DNA of 55,543 nucleotides from an uncultured Rhizobiaceae group bacterium (GCA_938044775.1 CALIOE010000125.1:1-55543), one strand, 5' to 3'. Counted from the first letter of the stretch, positions 1 through 8,577 are shown. Notes: a model not told the origin generated them from the sequence alone. Translations and numbers: made by a program.

Positions 1-1471
1 AGGGGGTCAACAGGTCGGACAGAGATATCGTGCAAAAATCATGGCCAAGCGGAGCGCCGGCCCGGGCCGCCGCCGCCTGAAGGGCGGATATGCCCGGCGA
101 AATCTGAAGGGAGATGCGTCTCGCGGCGTCACTCAGTCCGCCATCAGCCAAAAGCTCATAGACCAGGGTTGCCATGGCATAAATCCCGGCATCACCCGAG
201 CAAACCAGTGCTACATTTTTGCCCTCGCCCGCCAGCTCCATAGCGTGACGGACGCGATCCTCTTCCTTGCCAAGATCAAAATCGTGTCGGAGCCTGCCCT
301 CAGTCAGGCCTGTGAGCAGATCCAGATAGAGCGAATATCCCACCAGATCGGTGGCTGCCGATACCAAAGCGGTAACCTCCGGCGACCGCCAATCCTCGCT
401 CCCCGGGCCGATTCCCACCACCGAGAGATGGCCCCTCGCGCGGCCAGCAGTTCCGATTTGAACCGGACTTGCCGAGCGGCCAATGGCAGCCGTTGCACGT
501 GTGGATTTCATCTTGGCGACCAAAAGTTCACCGTCGCTGCCGGTTGCCGCGAGCGCTGCGCCTTCGGCCACGCCATGGCAACCGACTTCGGCAAATACAA
601 TTTCGGACGGATTGTGAAGCCGCGGCGTCTCCGCCTCCAGCGTAGCAGCATCAAAAAACCTTGCCGGAACTTCAAAATATTCGGCAACTGCATGGATGGC
701 CGTTTCGTCTGCTTTCAGATCGATCGACGCAATGCAGGCCAGCGATCCGCGATGCAATCCAGCTTCCGCCAATACCTTCTGCGTGAGATCGATCAGTTCG
801 GCTGTTTCGGTGCCCCGTTCGCAGCCCACTCCCAGGACCACATTTTGCGGATGATAGACAAGCTGCAAGGCATTGGGAACAACCGCGTTATCGGTGATGG
901 TCAACTGCACCTGACCGGTATCTGCGACCGGAAGATCGCTTTGCCGTAACCAGGAGGCATTGCCCTCTATCCGGGCCTTTGCGCCGCCAAGAAGAGCGGC
1001 CATAACCTGCTTGGCATTGTCGGGGTTCGCCAATTTCCAACCTCGCGGCGGCTCATCCAGTGCCACACCAAAACGAATGTCGCCCGCTGTTGTCACAGCC
1101 GCATGACCACCCAGGTGGGTGGCAATCATCCGCGCCAGGTCGTTGGCACCCTGATGGCCGCCGAGCAGAGGCACAATGCTTGATCCGTCATCGGCCACAG
1201 CAAGCACCGGCGGGTCGGATCTTTTTTCACCAATGTACCCGGCAATCAACCTGATGAGAGCGCCTGCCGCCATGATGCCCACAAGCGGCCGTCGTTTCTC
1301 AAACAGATCACCCAGATGGCGCGCGGCGTCGTCGAACAACACGTCTGCTTGATCAACCCGACTGCGCAGCGCATGAATCCTGCCGCCACACAGGGCCTTG
1401 ATCTCCTCCGCAACCGCCAGCGAAGACGCCGATAGAACAATAATGGCAGGTTCGATTTTCAGGTCATTCAT
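1..1471 (-). CDS. cobJ: CbiG-CobJ fusion: cobalt-precorrin-5A hydrolase-like / precorrin-3B C17-methyltransferase (3' end outside window)
   Basis: Two-part cobalamin enzyme; 490 codons are visible and the gene runs off the left edge. Residues 1-120 form a CbiG N domain (AGALIR, then ADDGSSIVPLLGGHQGAN). About 210-320 is a CbiG C/CobE-like domain beginning VLGVGCERGT. From about 345 comes a CobJ tetrapyrrole methylase, with VVGIGPG as the SAM loop and GHDFCTISLSDLL at the edge. CobJ methylates C17 and contracts the ring; CbiG opens the ring lactone in the anaerobic pathway. The ATG at 1471 overlaps the cobI stop in an ATGA, which fixes the start. CbiG-CobJ fusions are known in alphaproteobacteria. 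Whether the CbiG part is active here is not visible. Confidence 0.93.
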   Translation of the reverse strand, partial: MNDLKIEPAIIVLSASSLAVAEEIKALCGGRIHALRSRVDQADVLFDDAARHLGDLFEKRRPLVGIMAAGALIRLIAGYIGEKRSDPPVLAVADDGSSIVPLLGGHQGANDLARMIATHLGGHAAVTTAGDIRFGVALDEPPRGWKLANPDNAKQVMAALLGGAKARIEGNASWLRQSDLPVADTGQVQLTITDNAVVPNALQLVYHPQNVVLGVGCERGTETAELIDLTQKVLAEAGLHRGSLACIASIDLKADETAIHAVAEYFEVPARFFDAATLEAETPRLHNPSEIVFAEVGCHGVAEGAALAATGSDGELLVAKMKSTRATAAIGRSASPVQIGTAGRARGHLSVVGIGPGSEDWRSPEVTALVSAATDLVGYSLYLDLLTGLTEGRLRHDFDLGKEEDRVRHAMELAGEGKNVALVCSGDAGIYAMATLVYELLADGGLSDAARRISLQISPGISALQAAAARAGAPLGHDFCTISLSDLLTP

Positions 1472-2202
1472 TGGCTTTTGCCTTCAATCGGCAGGGCAGA
1501 GATCCAGTCATCGCCGCCCTTGTAAATGAGAATCATCGAGAAATAGGGGGCTGTGTCATCCCCTGCCCGCGAAAGGGGCATCAACCTTTGATTGTCGAGC
1601 GTAACCCGTTCGAGATAGGCCGCCGCGTCGAGCAGTCCGGCTTTTTCGATCAATCCACGGATTCGGCTCAGATGCCGCCCGACCTTGATGAAGGCAATCG
1701 CATCGGCCTGCTCAAGCTGGGAAAGAATTTTGCCATCATCAAGGGGGGCGGGAATGACTGTGACCAGGTCGTTGCGGGCTGCAAGCGGCCTGCCCAGAAC
1801 GGCGCCCGAAGCCATGAGTGAAGAGATCCCCGGCACGATTTCGCAAGGATGGCTTCCGGCCAGACGCTCATAGACATACATGAAAGAGCCGTAGAAGAAC
1901 GGATCCCCTTCGCACAAAACCACCACGTCCTGACCGGTGTCGAGATGTGAGGCAATTGTCACCGAGACCTCGTCATAAACCGCTTTTGCTGGAAATCGCT
2001 CAAGCCGCATCGGCACGATGATCGGAATTTCGACCTGTCTGGGCGACAGATATTGCGCCACGATCGAGCGTGCAAAACTCTCACCACTATCAGGTGCGGG
2101 ATAGGCAACGACCCTGGCAGCCTTCAATATCCTGTGGGCTTTGAGCGTGAGCAGTTCCGGATCACCGGGACCCACTCCCAAACCATAGAGTGTTCCGCTC
2201 AT
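1468..2202 (-). CDS. cobI: Precorrin-2 C20-methyltransferase
   Basis: SAM-dependent methylation of precorrin-2 at C20 to give precorrin-3A, a cytosolic step of B12 synthesis. The protein begins MSGTLYGLGVGPGDPELLTL, with the GVGPGDPE loop typical of tetrapyrrole methylases, and continues with ARVVAYPAP and CEGDPFFYGSFMY, family blocks of CobI. The length of 244 residues is usual. I chose the ATG at 2202 over an in-frame upstream ATG at 2235 because it overlaps the cobL stop as ATGA. The stop overlaps the cobJ start in the same way, so cobL-cobI-cobJ should be translationally coupled. Confidence 0.95.
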   Translation of the reverse strand: MSGTLYGLGVGPGDPELLTLKAHRILKAARVVAYPAPDSGESFARSIVAQYLSPRQVEIPIIVPMRLERFPAKAVYDEVSVTIASHLDTGQDVVVLCEGDPFFYGSFMYVYERLAGSHPCEIVPGISSLMASGAVLGRPLAARNDLVTVIPAPLDDGKILSQLEQADAIAFIKVGRHLSRIRGLIEKAGLLDAAAYLERVTLDNQRLMPLSRAGDDTAPYFSMILIYKGGDDWISALPIEGKSQ

Positions 2203-3416
2203 CTCGAGGCTCCAAAGGGTTTGATTACCAGCCACTGAGTGACCGGCATGGCGGCCCGCCAGCCGTGAAAATGGCCGACTGGCTCCGCTCTTTGAACCGC
2301 TAACCTGGTAAGCTCTCCACCATATTCAGCATGCAGAGCCAGCAATCGGGCTTCGCTCTCCAACGTCACCGTATTGGCAACCAGCCGGCCACCGGGGCGC
2401 AACGCCTTCCACGCTGTCTCCAACACACCACCAGTGGTCAGACCGCCACCGACAAAGACGGCATCCGGCTGCGGCAGACCGGCAAGCGCCTTTGGCGCTT
2501 CTCCGCCGACCACCTGCAGCTTCTCAGTGCCCAGAAGAACAGCGTTTTTCGCGATCATTTCACGCCGACCCGCCTTTGGTTCAATGGCAATGGCCAGCGC
2601 TCCCCGTGCTGCGCGCATCCACTCGACGCTTACCGATCCGCAACCCGCCCCGATGTCCCAGAGCAGTGCATCCGGATAAGGCGACAGTTTCGCAAGTGTC
2701 GTCGCGCGGACATCCTGTTTGGTCATCTGACCATCGGAAACGAAGGCATAGTCAGGCAGGCCTCCGGTGCGTGAATACCATTGAGCACCTTCTGCCGCGA
2801 CGCAATCAAGCGCCAACAGGTGAAAATCCGGGACTTCATGGTTCCATGTGCCGGCAACGCCATCGAAACGCTGCTCCCGTTCGCCGCCGAGTGCCGCCAG
2901 CGCGGTCATCCTGGTTTCACCAAAGCCACGATCAACCAGCAATTGCGCAACCACCGCCGGGCTGTCGGCATTCTGCGTCAGTACCAGGATTCTCACGTTT
3001 GGTGCCAGATGCGGCAGGATCTGACTGTCAGCACGGCCGTGAATGGTCACCGTCTCACAATCTGCAAGGCTCCAGCCCATTCGGGCGGCTGCCCATTGGA
3101 AGGCCGAAAGTTGCGGATGGAAACGGATCTCATCCGCTGGAATAGCGCCGGCGATGCGAGCCCCGACAGAATACCAGAGCGGATCCCCGGTCACGAGAAT
3201 GACCAGTCGTTTACCGCGATACGACCTGATTTCGTCGATCATCGCATCAAACGGCGACGGCCAGCTGATCCTTAAGGCGTCGACGTTTGGTAAGAGCTTG
3301 TGGTGCCTGTCTCCGCCAATGATAATTTCTGCCGCCTTCAGCGTTTTCTTCGCAGAAGCGGAGAGCCCATCGACGCCATCTTCGCCGATTCCGATAATGT
3401 CGAGCCACGGTGCCAT
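2199..3416 (-). CDS. cobL: Precorrin-6Y C5,15-methyltransferase (decarboxylating)
   Basis: Bifunctional enzyme of 405 residues that methylates C5 and C15 of precorrin-6B and removes the C12 acetate carboxyl, giving precorrin-8X. The N-terminal half (LDIIGIGEDGVDGLS, then LVTGDPLWYSVGARI) is a CbiE-type tetrapyrrole methylase. The C-terminal half (LLWDIGAGCGSVSVEWMR, about residue 250 onward) is a CbiT-type Rossmann methyltransferase with the SAM loop DIGAGCG. The ATG at 3416 shares its first base with the last base of the cobH stop (TGATG). A TTG three bases upstream is an alternative start. Direct substrate hand-off to CobH fits the adjacency. Confidence 0.95.
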   Translation of the reverse strand: MAPWLDIIGIGEDGVDGLSASAKKTLKAAEIIIGGDRHHKLLPNVDALRISWPSPFDAMIDEIRSYRGKRLVILVTGDPLWYSVGARIAGAIPADEIRFHPQLSAFQWAAARMGWSLADCETVTIHGRADSQILPHLAPNVRILVLTQNADSPAVVAQLLVDRGFGETRMTALAALGGEREQRFDGVAGTWNHEVPDFHLLALDCVAAEGAQWYSRTGGLPDYAFVSDGQMTKQDVRATTLAKLSPYPDALLWDIGAGCGSVSVEWMRAARGALAIAIEPKAGRREMIAKNAVLLGTEKLQVVGGEAPKALAGLPQPDAVFVGGGLTTGGVLETAWKALRPGGRLVANTVTLESEARLLALHAEYGGELTRLAVQRAEPVGHFHGWRAAMPVTQWLVIKPFGASR

Positions 3417-4048
3417 CAACCCAGGTTTCCTGCGAGGGCATTGATCACTGAGCTCGCCATTGCCGACCCTCCTCGACGGCCATTAACGGTAATAAAATCA
3501 AGACCTAAAGTGTTTTCTGCTAGCGCTTTCTTTGACTCCACAGCACCGACGAATCCGACAGGAATACCGACGACCAATGCAGGCTTTGGTCCGCCATCCC
3601 CGATCCGTTCAAGCAGTCGAAAAAGTGCCGTCGGTGCATTGCCAATGACAGCCAATGCACCCTCCAGCTCCTCGCTCCAGAAATCGACCGCAGCGGCGGA
3701 GCGCGTGTTGCCGATCACTTTAGCATGATCCGCAACCCGGGAATCGCCAAGCTTGCAGATCAGCTTGTTGCCGGCTGGCAAGAGCCTCTCAATGATGCCG
3801 GAACGAACCATTTCGACGTCGCAGAAAACTGGCCTGCCGGCCTCCAGTGCCGTTCGACCGGAACCGACGGATTGTTCTGAAAAGTCAATGTCTTGCGTCA
3901 GGTTTATCATGCCACATGAATGGATCATCCGCGTCGCTACCGGCCGCATTTCCGGTGGCAACGACAGCAGGTCCGCCTCGCTCTCAACCGTTGCAAAGGA
4001 CTGTCTGTAAATCTCTTCGGGGTCGCGGATATAATCGAACTGGCTCAC
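3416..4048 (-). CDS. cobH: Precorrin-8X methylmutase
   Basis: Moves the methyl group from C11 to C12 of precorrin-8X, producing hydrogenobyrinic acid. The 210 residues match the family length. The segment RMIHSCGM near residues 40-47 carries the expected catalytic histidine (H43), and FCDVEMVRSGI, NAPTALFRLLE and VGIPVGFVGAVESK are conserved family blocks. It lies between cbiX and cobL, separated from cbiX by 45 nt and fused to cobL by a one-base stop/start overlap. Confidence 0.96.
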   Translation of the reverse strand: MSQFDYIRDPEEIYRQSFATVESEADLLSLPPEMRPVATRMIHSCGMINLTQDIDFSEQSVGSGRTALEAGRPVFCDVEMVRSGIIERLLPAGNKLICKLGDSRVADHAKVIGNTRSAAAVDFWSEELEGALAVIGNAPTALFRLLERIGDGGPKPALVVGIPVGFVGAVESKKALAENTLGLDFITVNGRRGGSAMASSVINALAGNLG

Positions 4049-4093
4049 TGGTTCAGACCATCGGGATCTGGCGGGTTGATGTGCTGCACGGCC

Positions 4094-5185
4094 CTAGCCA
4101 TCCTTCTTCATGGAGTTTGGTCCATGCGGATGATCAGCATGCGGATAAGGATGGTGATGGTGATCATGATCGTGGCTATGCGCTTCGCCATGGGCATGAT
4201 CGTGGGTATGCAGCGGCGTCCACGGCAGATCGTGAGCCTTGCAGAATGCCTCATCCCGGCATGAAGCGTCGCAGTCCCCATTGCAGGGACAGTTTTCCAG
4301 CCCACCGCCGATCCCTTCCACATGATGGTGATGACTCTCCTGTGCCAGTCCTACCTGGTCCTCAAAGCCCAGCACCTGTTCACGATACTTGCACATCTGA
4401 CAGTTCATCACGTTCTGCCCGGCCTCGATCTCGTTGACCCGATCCTCAAAGGTCGAGAGAACCAGTTCGTGATCATTCAGGTAACCGGCCTTGAGGAACT
4501 CGATGTCGCGATAGCGATCGGCCACGGTGTCAGTGAAGGAGTAGATGCGCTTAATCAGCACACCCGTAAAAAGAAAATAGGGAAACACGACGATGCGTCG
4601 GTAGCCCAGTTTCGCCGCGTGTTCGAGGCCCGGTTCAACCAGTGGAAACGTGACGCCGGAATAGCAGACTTCGCCCCACCCGAAGCCAAAACCTTCCCAG
4701 AGCATCCGCATGATCTTGTTGATGTTTGAGTTGGCATCCGGGTCAGAAGACCCGCGTCCTACGACCATCAGCATGGTTTCGTGCAACGGCACCTTATCAT
4801 TTGCGGCGTCCAGTGCTTCCTGGATCCGCGCACCGGCGGCGCGGATCATTTTTAGGTCTACGCCAAGTTCCCGGCCATAGATGACCTCCATTCCTGGGTT
4901 CTGCGCCTGATAGGTGTTCAGGACTGAGGGGATATCATTTTTTGCGTGGCCCGCCGCGAAAAGCATCCCCGGCACCGCGAGCACCTTGGTGCACCCCTGA
5001 TCTCGAAGCTTGTCCAGTCCGTGGCTGATCACAGGGTTGGCAAATTCAAGATAGCCGTATTCAACCGGCACATCACCGAAGCGGCCCTTCAGCCCCTGGG
5101 ACAATTTGGCGAATTCTTTCATGGCATTTTGATTGCGGCTGCCATGGCCGCAGATCATAACACCCAACTTTTCAGAAGCGCTCAT
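4094..5185 (-). CDS. cbiX: CbiX-type sirohydrochlorin cobaltochelatase with Cys- and His-rich C-terminus
   Basis: Long-form class II chelatase of 363 residues, expected to insert cobalt into sirohydrochlorin or a related early corrinoid. GHGSRNQNA at 13-21 is the N-terminal chelatase signature, with a second half-domain from about residue 137 (MLMVVGRGSSDPDAN). MNCQMC at 260-265 matches the MXCXXC [4Fe-4S] motif described for long CbiX proteins. Beyond it lies an extra cysteine cluster (C299, C301, C305, C309, C315) and a His/Asp-rich tail (about 326-354), a plausible cobalt store. The start overlaps the preceding small gene by 4 nt. The catalytic metal cannot be proven from sequence; iron or nickel are alternatives. 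Confidence 0.88.
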   Translation of the reverse strand: MSASEKLGVMICGHGSRNQNAMKEFAKLSQGLKGRFGDVPVEYGYLEFANPVISHGLDKLRDQGCTKVLAVPGMLFAAGHAKNDIPSVLNTYQAQNPGMEVIYGRELGVDLKMIRAAGARIQEALDAANDKVPLHETMLMVVGRGSSDPDANSNINKIMRMLWEGFGFGWGEVCYSGVTFPLVEPGLEHAAKLGYRRIVVFPYFLFTGVLIKRIYSFTDTVADRYRDIEFLKAGYLNDHELVLSTFEDRVNEIEAGQNVMNCQMCKYREQVLGFEDQVGLAQESHHHHVEGIGGGLENCPCNGDCDASCRDEAFCKAHDLPWTPLHTHDHAHGEAHSHDHDHHHHPYPHADHPHGPNSMKKDG

Positions 5186-5403
5186 ACGGGGGCTTCCTCT
5201 GTTTCTGTTTCCGACTCTGCATCTTCATCACGATCCTCATCGGGTTGCGGACGCAAAAGGGCAGCAGCGAGGGCCGCCGCTCCGATCAGCGCTCCGACTG
5301 CGATGACATGCCCATGGCCTGCCAGTTCGCCAACATGCCCCCAATGGGCATGAGCGGGCATGGTCAGCGCGGCAAAGAACAAAACGGAAAACATATTTTT
5401 CAT
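5182..5403 (-). CDS. Small His-rich single-pass membrane protein, DUF6732-like
   Basis: A 73-residue protein starting MKNMFSVLFFAALTMPAHA, a clear signal peptide ending AHA. HWGHVGELAGHGH follows with four histidines, then a hydrophobic segment (VIAVGALIGAAALAAALL) and a very acidic tail (DEDRDEDAESETETEE). I recall such proteins beside cbiX in other alphaproteobacteria; a role in periplasmic cobalt handling is only inferred from the histidines and the 4-nt overlap with cbiX. I chose the ATG at 5403 because the signal peptide begins there and GAGG lies 5 nt upstream. An in-frame extension to 5538 would translate the structured leader and is unlikely. Confidence 0.75.
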   Translation of the reverse strand: MKNMFSVLFFAALTMPAHAHWGHVGELAGHGHVIAVGALIGAAALAAALLRPQPDEDRDEDAESETETEEAPV

Positions 5404-5409
5404 AGCGAC

Positions 5410-5540
5410 CTCGTTCCAGTTGACGAACGAGACGCAGCACAAGCGGGAGAACCCGGTTATGCTTTGCGATAGCCCCGGTCTTGGCCCCGAATGGGTCGGC
5501 CTCACCGGAATGTTTCTCAGCCCTTCAGGGGGCGCCATCG
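5410..5540 (-). promoter_or_regulatory. Structured 5' leader with ribosome-site hairpin; candidate riboswitch ahead of the cbiX group
   Basis: On the minus strand a 7-bp stem (5540-5534 with 5473-5467, one G-T wobble) closes a region with two inner hairpins: GCCC/GGGC (5533-5530 with 5523-5520), and CCGGT/ACCGG (5508-5504 with 5479-5475) enclosing GGCC/GGCC. About 35 nt downstream, CTCGTTC (5431-5425) pairs perfectly with GAACGAG (5416-5410), burying the GAGG ribosome-binding site of the next gene. An aptamer-like fold followed by a sequestering hairpin is what a translational riboswitch looks like. Part of it resembles the CCGGTG...CCGG core of cobalamin riboswitches, but no B12 box is present. 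The class is unknown. Confidence 0.5.
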
Positions 5541-5626
5541 TTCGGGTCTGAGACTAATTAATGCGGTCACAAAGGGCAAACGCTTTCGCGTCGCAATCGA
5601 TAGGATTTGCGACACACCAGCAGCAA

Positions 5627-6031
5627 TCAGTTGAGATTCAGCAGCCTCGTTACTTGCCCGATCATTCTCGATTCCAGCGGGTGCAGCACACCATCAGCAT
5701 ACGCCAGAGACTGCAGATTTGAGATCAGGTCCCGGCGCTCTTTTGGGGACAACGCACGATTCAATATGGTTGTAAACGGGAACAGGGTTGCCGAAGCTTT
5801 TTCTTCAGCGACACCCTCCCGGCAGAGATGATCGACCTGTTCAGAACTCAGATGGAACTTGTCGGTCAAAAGCAGTTTGAGCGTTGCCAGCTCCTGCCTT
5901 GTGACCTCCCCGTCAACAAAAATCATATGGAAAAACAGTGCAGCAACTGCTGCGCGTACATCTTTGTTTTCAAAACGCTGCGCCCCGTCACTTGCGCCGC
6001 CTTCCAGATATTCTACGACGCGCTCAAACAT
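5627..6031 (-). CDS. TerB-like protein, second of a tandem pair
   Basis: A 134-residue, mostly helical protein of the TerB (tellurite resistance) superfamily. The hallmark is two repeated helical segments carrying acidic motifs: MIFVDGEVTRQELATLK near residue 37 and SLAYADGVLHPLESRMI near residue 107. It has no signal peptide. It starts 3 nt after the stop of the paralogue at 6035-6457, so the two are very likely co-translated. TerB proteins are linked to metal or envelope stress, but the substrate and function in this clade are unknown. The position inside a B12 gene cluster is notable. Confidence 0.7.
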   Translation of the reverse strand: MFERVVEYLEGGASDGAQRFENKDVRAAVAALFFHMIFVDGEVTRQELATLKLLLTDKFHLSSEQVDHLCREGVAEEKASATLFPFTTILNRALSPKERRDLISNLQSLAYADGVLHPLESRMIGQVTRLLNLN

Positions 6032-6034
6032 GGT

Positions 6035-6457
6035 TCAGAGCCACTTCCGCACCTGTTCAGGTGTGTAGCCCAAAATTCTGGCAACACGGACAATCAGGTC
6101 GGCCTCATTGGTATGCAATCGGCTGTCGGCTCGTGCCATTGAAATGAGATGGACAAGCAAGTCCCGTTTGCGCTCCCCCGGCATGTTTTCGAAGGTTGCG
6201 GCGGCCTGTTCGCCACTGGTCTCGTATCCGTATTCCTTCAAAAAGAGAATGACATCCGGAACATCGGCTTCGGGAATGTTAAACACTGTCTCGCAGATGT
6301 TCTTAAAGAGCTCGAGTTCCCGCTCAGTCATCTTGCCATCGGCGAACATCATTCGCACGAGGAGCAATATCTCCGATGCCATTTCGGGATCATCAGCGAC
6401 CATCTGCACCGATGACTTGCCCACCAGCATGTCACGAATTGAATTAAGCAGGCTCAT
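6035..6457 (-). CDS. TerB-like protein, first of a tandem pair
   Basis: A 140-residue TerB-superfamily protein. MMFADGKMTERELELFK (about residues 36-52) and SMARADSRLHTNEADLI (about 106-122) are the paired acidic helix motifs, matching those of the following gene. The two proteins share length and layout but differ clearly in sequence, so the duplication is not recent. There is no signal peptide or membrane segment. It lies 96 nt downstream of the hypothetical gene and 3 nt upstream of its paralogue. A tellurite phenotype should not be assumed. Confidence 0.7.
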   Translation of the reverse strand: MSLLNSIRDMLVGKSSVQMVADDPEMASEILLLVRMMFADGKMTERELELFKNICETVFNIPEADVPDVILFLKEYGYETSGEQAAATFENMPGERKRDLLVHLISMARADSRLHTNEADLIVRVARILGYTPEQVRKWL

Positions 6458-6553
6458 CGACTTCCCCCATCAACCCAATCGGGCACCAAAACGATTCTGG
6501 CGAACTGACAGTGTTTCCCATCCCGCGGCAGGGAGCAAGGTTGGGATGCGACG

Positions 6554-7858
6554 CTAGTGCCTCGTCCCGAAACCGCCTTTTCGGCGGCCGAACGATGATC
6601 CGGAGCGTGCATATCCACCGGACGGCTTCGCTTCAGATGCGGGCCTCTCTTCGGATTCCATCTTCTCGCGCTGCCGAAGCCGCTCCATTATTGCACGGTC
6701 GATGGGGTCGTTGGGATCAAGCGGACGATCAGCCTCGTAGTCGTCGTCCGGCCGGGCATCAACTGCCGGACCGGTCGCGGGTGCCCCGTTTCCCTTCAAG
6801 TGGACCCGAAGACTGCCGCCTGCAGCCAGCGCAGCGCTCTCCTTTGCGGCGAATTCGTCCAGTTGGGCACGTTCATCTTCGTTGTTGGGATCCAGCAACT
6901 GGGCAACAGACGAAACACCGTCGGGCAATGGTTGAGGCGGCTCATAAGTCGGGGCGACATAGCCGTTTTTGTCGCAACGCTCGAGCGTAAGCTGATAATG
7001 TGCATCAGGCGATACGGCGTCAGCATCGCCCGCTTCAATGTGCCGGACGCGATAGGAAAAGGCACCGGATTCCGGGCCGAACGTGTCATCATCGGGGATA
7101 ACGTAGCCGTTTTCCGATATAGCCAACCGAATGAAGGCCAGGGCTGTTTCATACAATTCGGGCCACGGAATCGGAGCCGGTGTCATGTGAATTTCACGAC
7201 CAATGTAATCGGAGGCTCCCTGGGTGAAGAAGCCGGCAGGCGCTTCTTTATACCCGGGAATGGTATCGTGACCGTAGAGGCTGGCGTGAACTGTCAGCAT
7301 GCCCGGATGGTCCGGCTCGCTGAAACTGGTAAAATGCTCGCCGGCGACCAGCAGATTGCTCGGCACCCAGTGAACCGCACTGGCCGGTTGATGAGCAATG
7401 ATGTGGCGGCAGATAGCTGCCATGACATCACATCGCAGTCGAAAGGCCGCAAGCGAGTGGCCAGGTTTCGGCATCCCAATCTCTTCGAGAAAGCCACTGT
7501 ACTTCGGATCATCCGACATGTCGGGCAATACACCGTGACGCACCTCGACGATCACATGACTGCGATGTCGTGTAACCCGTTCCCGGGCGTCCGACATGGC
7601 AATATTGACGAATGAAGATCGCAGCGTGGCTTCGAAGACTGAAAGTTCGGCCGGATTGCTGTGAAATCCAACGGTAATGAACAGATCATCAGGTCCCATC
7701 AGGAGAACGAAGTCCTCGGATTCCTGTGTGATCGACAGCGGAATGTTTTTTTCGAGCATCTCCATCCGGAGCGGATTGAGGGCAAGGGATGGGCAAACAG
7801 GCTCTACACCATCGAAAAGAATGGCCGCCTGCAACTGGTTGGTGAACTTTCCAGCCAT
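6554..7858 (-). CDS. Conserved hypothetical protein with basic Gly/Ser/Arg tail
   Basis: I do not recognise this 434-residue protein with confidence; the globular first 300 residues loosely recall DUF4261-type proteins. The ATG at 7858 (MAGKFTNQLQAAILFDG) has GAGG about 7 nt upstream and is preferred over an in-frame start at 7876. From about residue 320 the protein becomes low-complexity: an Asp/Pro-rich stretch (DPNDPIDRAIMERLRQREKM) and a final segment rich in Gly, Ser and Arg (SGGYARSGSSFGRRKGGFG) that looks disordered. No signal peptide or membrane helix is evident. It separates cobO from the TerB pair and may form a module with the latter. Confidence 0.6.
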   Translation of the reverse strand: MAGKFTNQLQAAILFDGVEPVCPSLALNPLRMEMLEKNIPLSITQESEDFVLLMGPDDLFITVGFHSNPAELSVFEATLRSSFVNIAMSDARERVTRHRSHVIVEVRHGVLPDMSDDPKYSGFLEEIGMPKPGHSLAAFRLRCDVMAAICRHIIAHQPASAVHWVPSNLLVAGEHFTSFSEPDHPGMLTVHASLYGHDTIPGYKEAPAGFFTQGASDYIGREIHMTPAPIPWPELYETALAFIRLAISENGYVIPDDDTFGPESGAFSYRVRHIEAGDADAVSPDAHYQLTLERCDKNGYVAPTYEPPQPLPDGVSSVAQLLDPNNEDERAQLDEFAAKESAALAAGGSLRVHLKGNGAPATGPAVDARPDDDYEADRPLDPNDPIDRAIMERLRQREKMESEERPASEAKPSGGYARSGSSFGRRKGGFGTRH

Positions 7859-7938
7859 GAAACACCTCTTCAACAATCGATCGCGAAGAAGCTATCGGAC
7901 ATCTCTTGATAATCGTTTAAGCGGAGCGGTTCACGCCC

Positions 7939-8577
7939 CTAGAACTCGATGCCCACCTGAGCTTTCACCCCATCGCGGAACGGATGCTTGACCATCGTCA
8001 TCTCGGTCACAAGATCGGCGAAATCCATCAGTTCGTCCTTGGCATTACGGCCAGTTATGATGACATGCTTCATTTCCGGCTTGTTTTTGAGCACTTCCAG
8101 GATTTCGTCGACGGGCAGATAATCATAGCGCAGCACGATGTTGAGTTCATCGCACAACACCATGTCGTGCTCGTCGTCCATAATCATGGCCTTGGCGCGT
8201 TCCCATGCGGCGCGCGCTGCATCAATGTCACGCTGACGGTCCTGGGTCTCCCAGGTAAATCCATCGCCCATTGCTGTCATCGTGACCTGATCACCCAGTT
8301 TTTCGAGAACAGCGCGTTCGCCGGTCGCCCATTTACCCTTCACGAACTGAACGACACCGACCTTCATGCCGTTGCCCAGAGCACGGAATACCATACCGAA
8401 GGCCGCTGTCGACTTGCCTTTGCCCTTGCCGGTATGAACCATAACCAACCCTTTTTCACGGGTTTTGGTCGCGATGATCTTGTCCCGCGCAGCCTTTTTC
8501 TTCTTCATTTTTTCTGCATGGCGGGCATTGAGCTCATCTTCGCTCATGTTCTTCAAAGTTTTAGATTTTTCAGCCAT
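7939..8577 (-). CDS. cobO: Cob(I)yrinic acid a,c-diamide adenosyltransferase
   Basis: Transfers the 5'-deoxyadenosyl group of ATP to Co(I) of cobyrinic acid diamide, forming the Co-C bond of adenosylcobalamin precursors. The 212 residues contain the P-loop HTGKGKGKST (about 48-57) and the family blocks VQFVKGKWATGE, GFTWETQD, CDELNIVLRYDYL and ITGRNAKDEL. The Lys-rich N-terminus (EKMKKKKAARDK) is common in alphaproteobacterial CobO. The ATG at 8577 lies 8 nt inside cobN, so it should be coupled to chelatase translation, consistent with adenosylation following cobalt insertion. Confidence 0.96.
   Translation of the reverse strand: MAEKSKTLKNMSEDELNARHAEKMKKKKAARDKIIATKTREKGLVMVHTGKGKGKSTAAFGMVFRALGNGMKVGVVQFVKGKWATGERAVLEKLGDQVTMTAMGDGFTWETQDRQRDIDAARAAWERAKAMIMDDEHDMVLCDELNIVLRYDYLPVDEILEVLKNKPEMKHVIITGRNAKDELMDFADLVTEMTMVKHPFRDGVKAQVGIEF

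Noticed and set aside
41-949. Long plus-strand open frame of about 300 codons at the left edge
   Set aside because: It is antisense to the cbiG-cobJ fusion, whose minus-strand product has clear family motifs throughout; the plus product has none.
5467-5540. TPP or fluoride riboswitch, suggested by CTGAGA and GATGG
   Set aside because: The remaining conserved elements of both classes are missing, and the pairing pattern differs.
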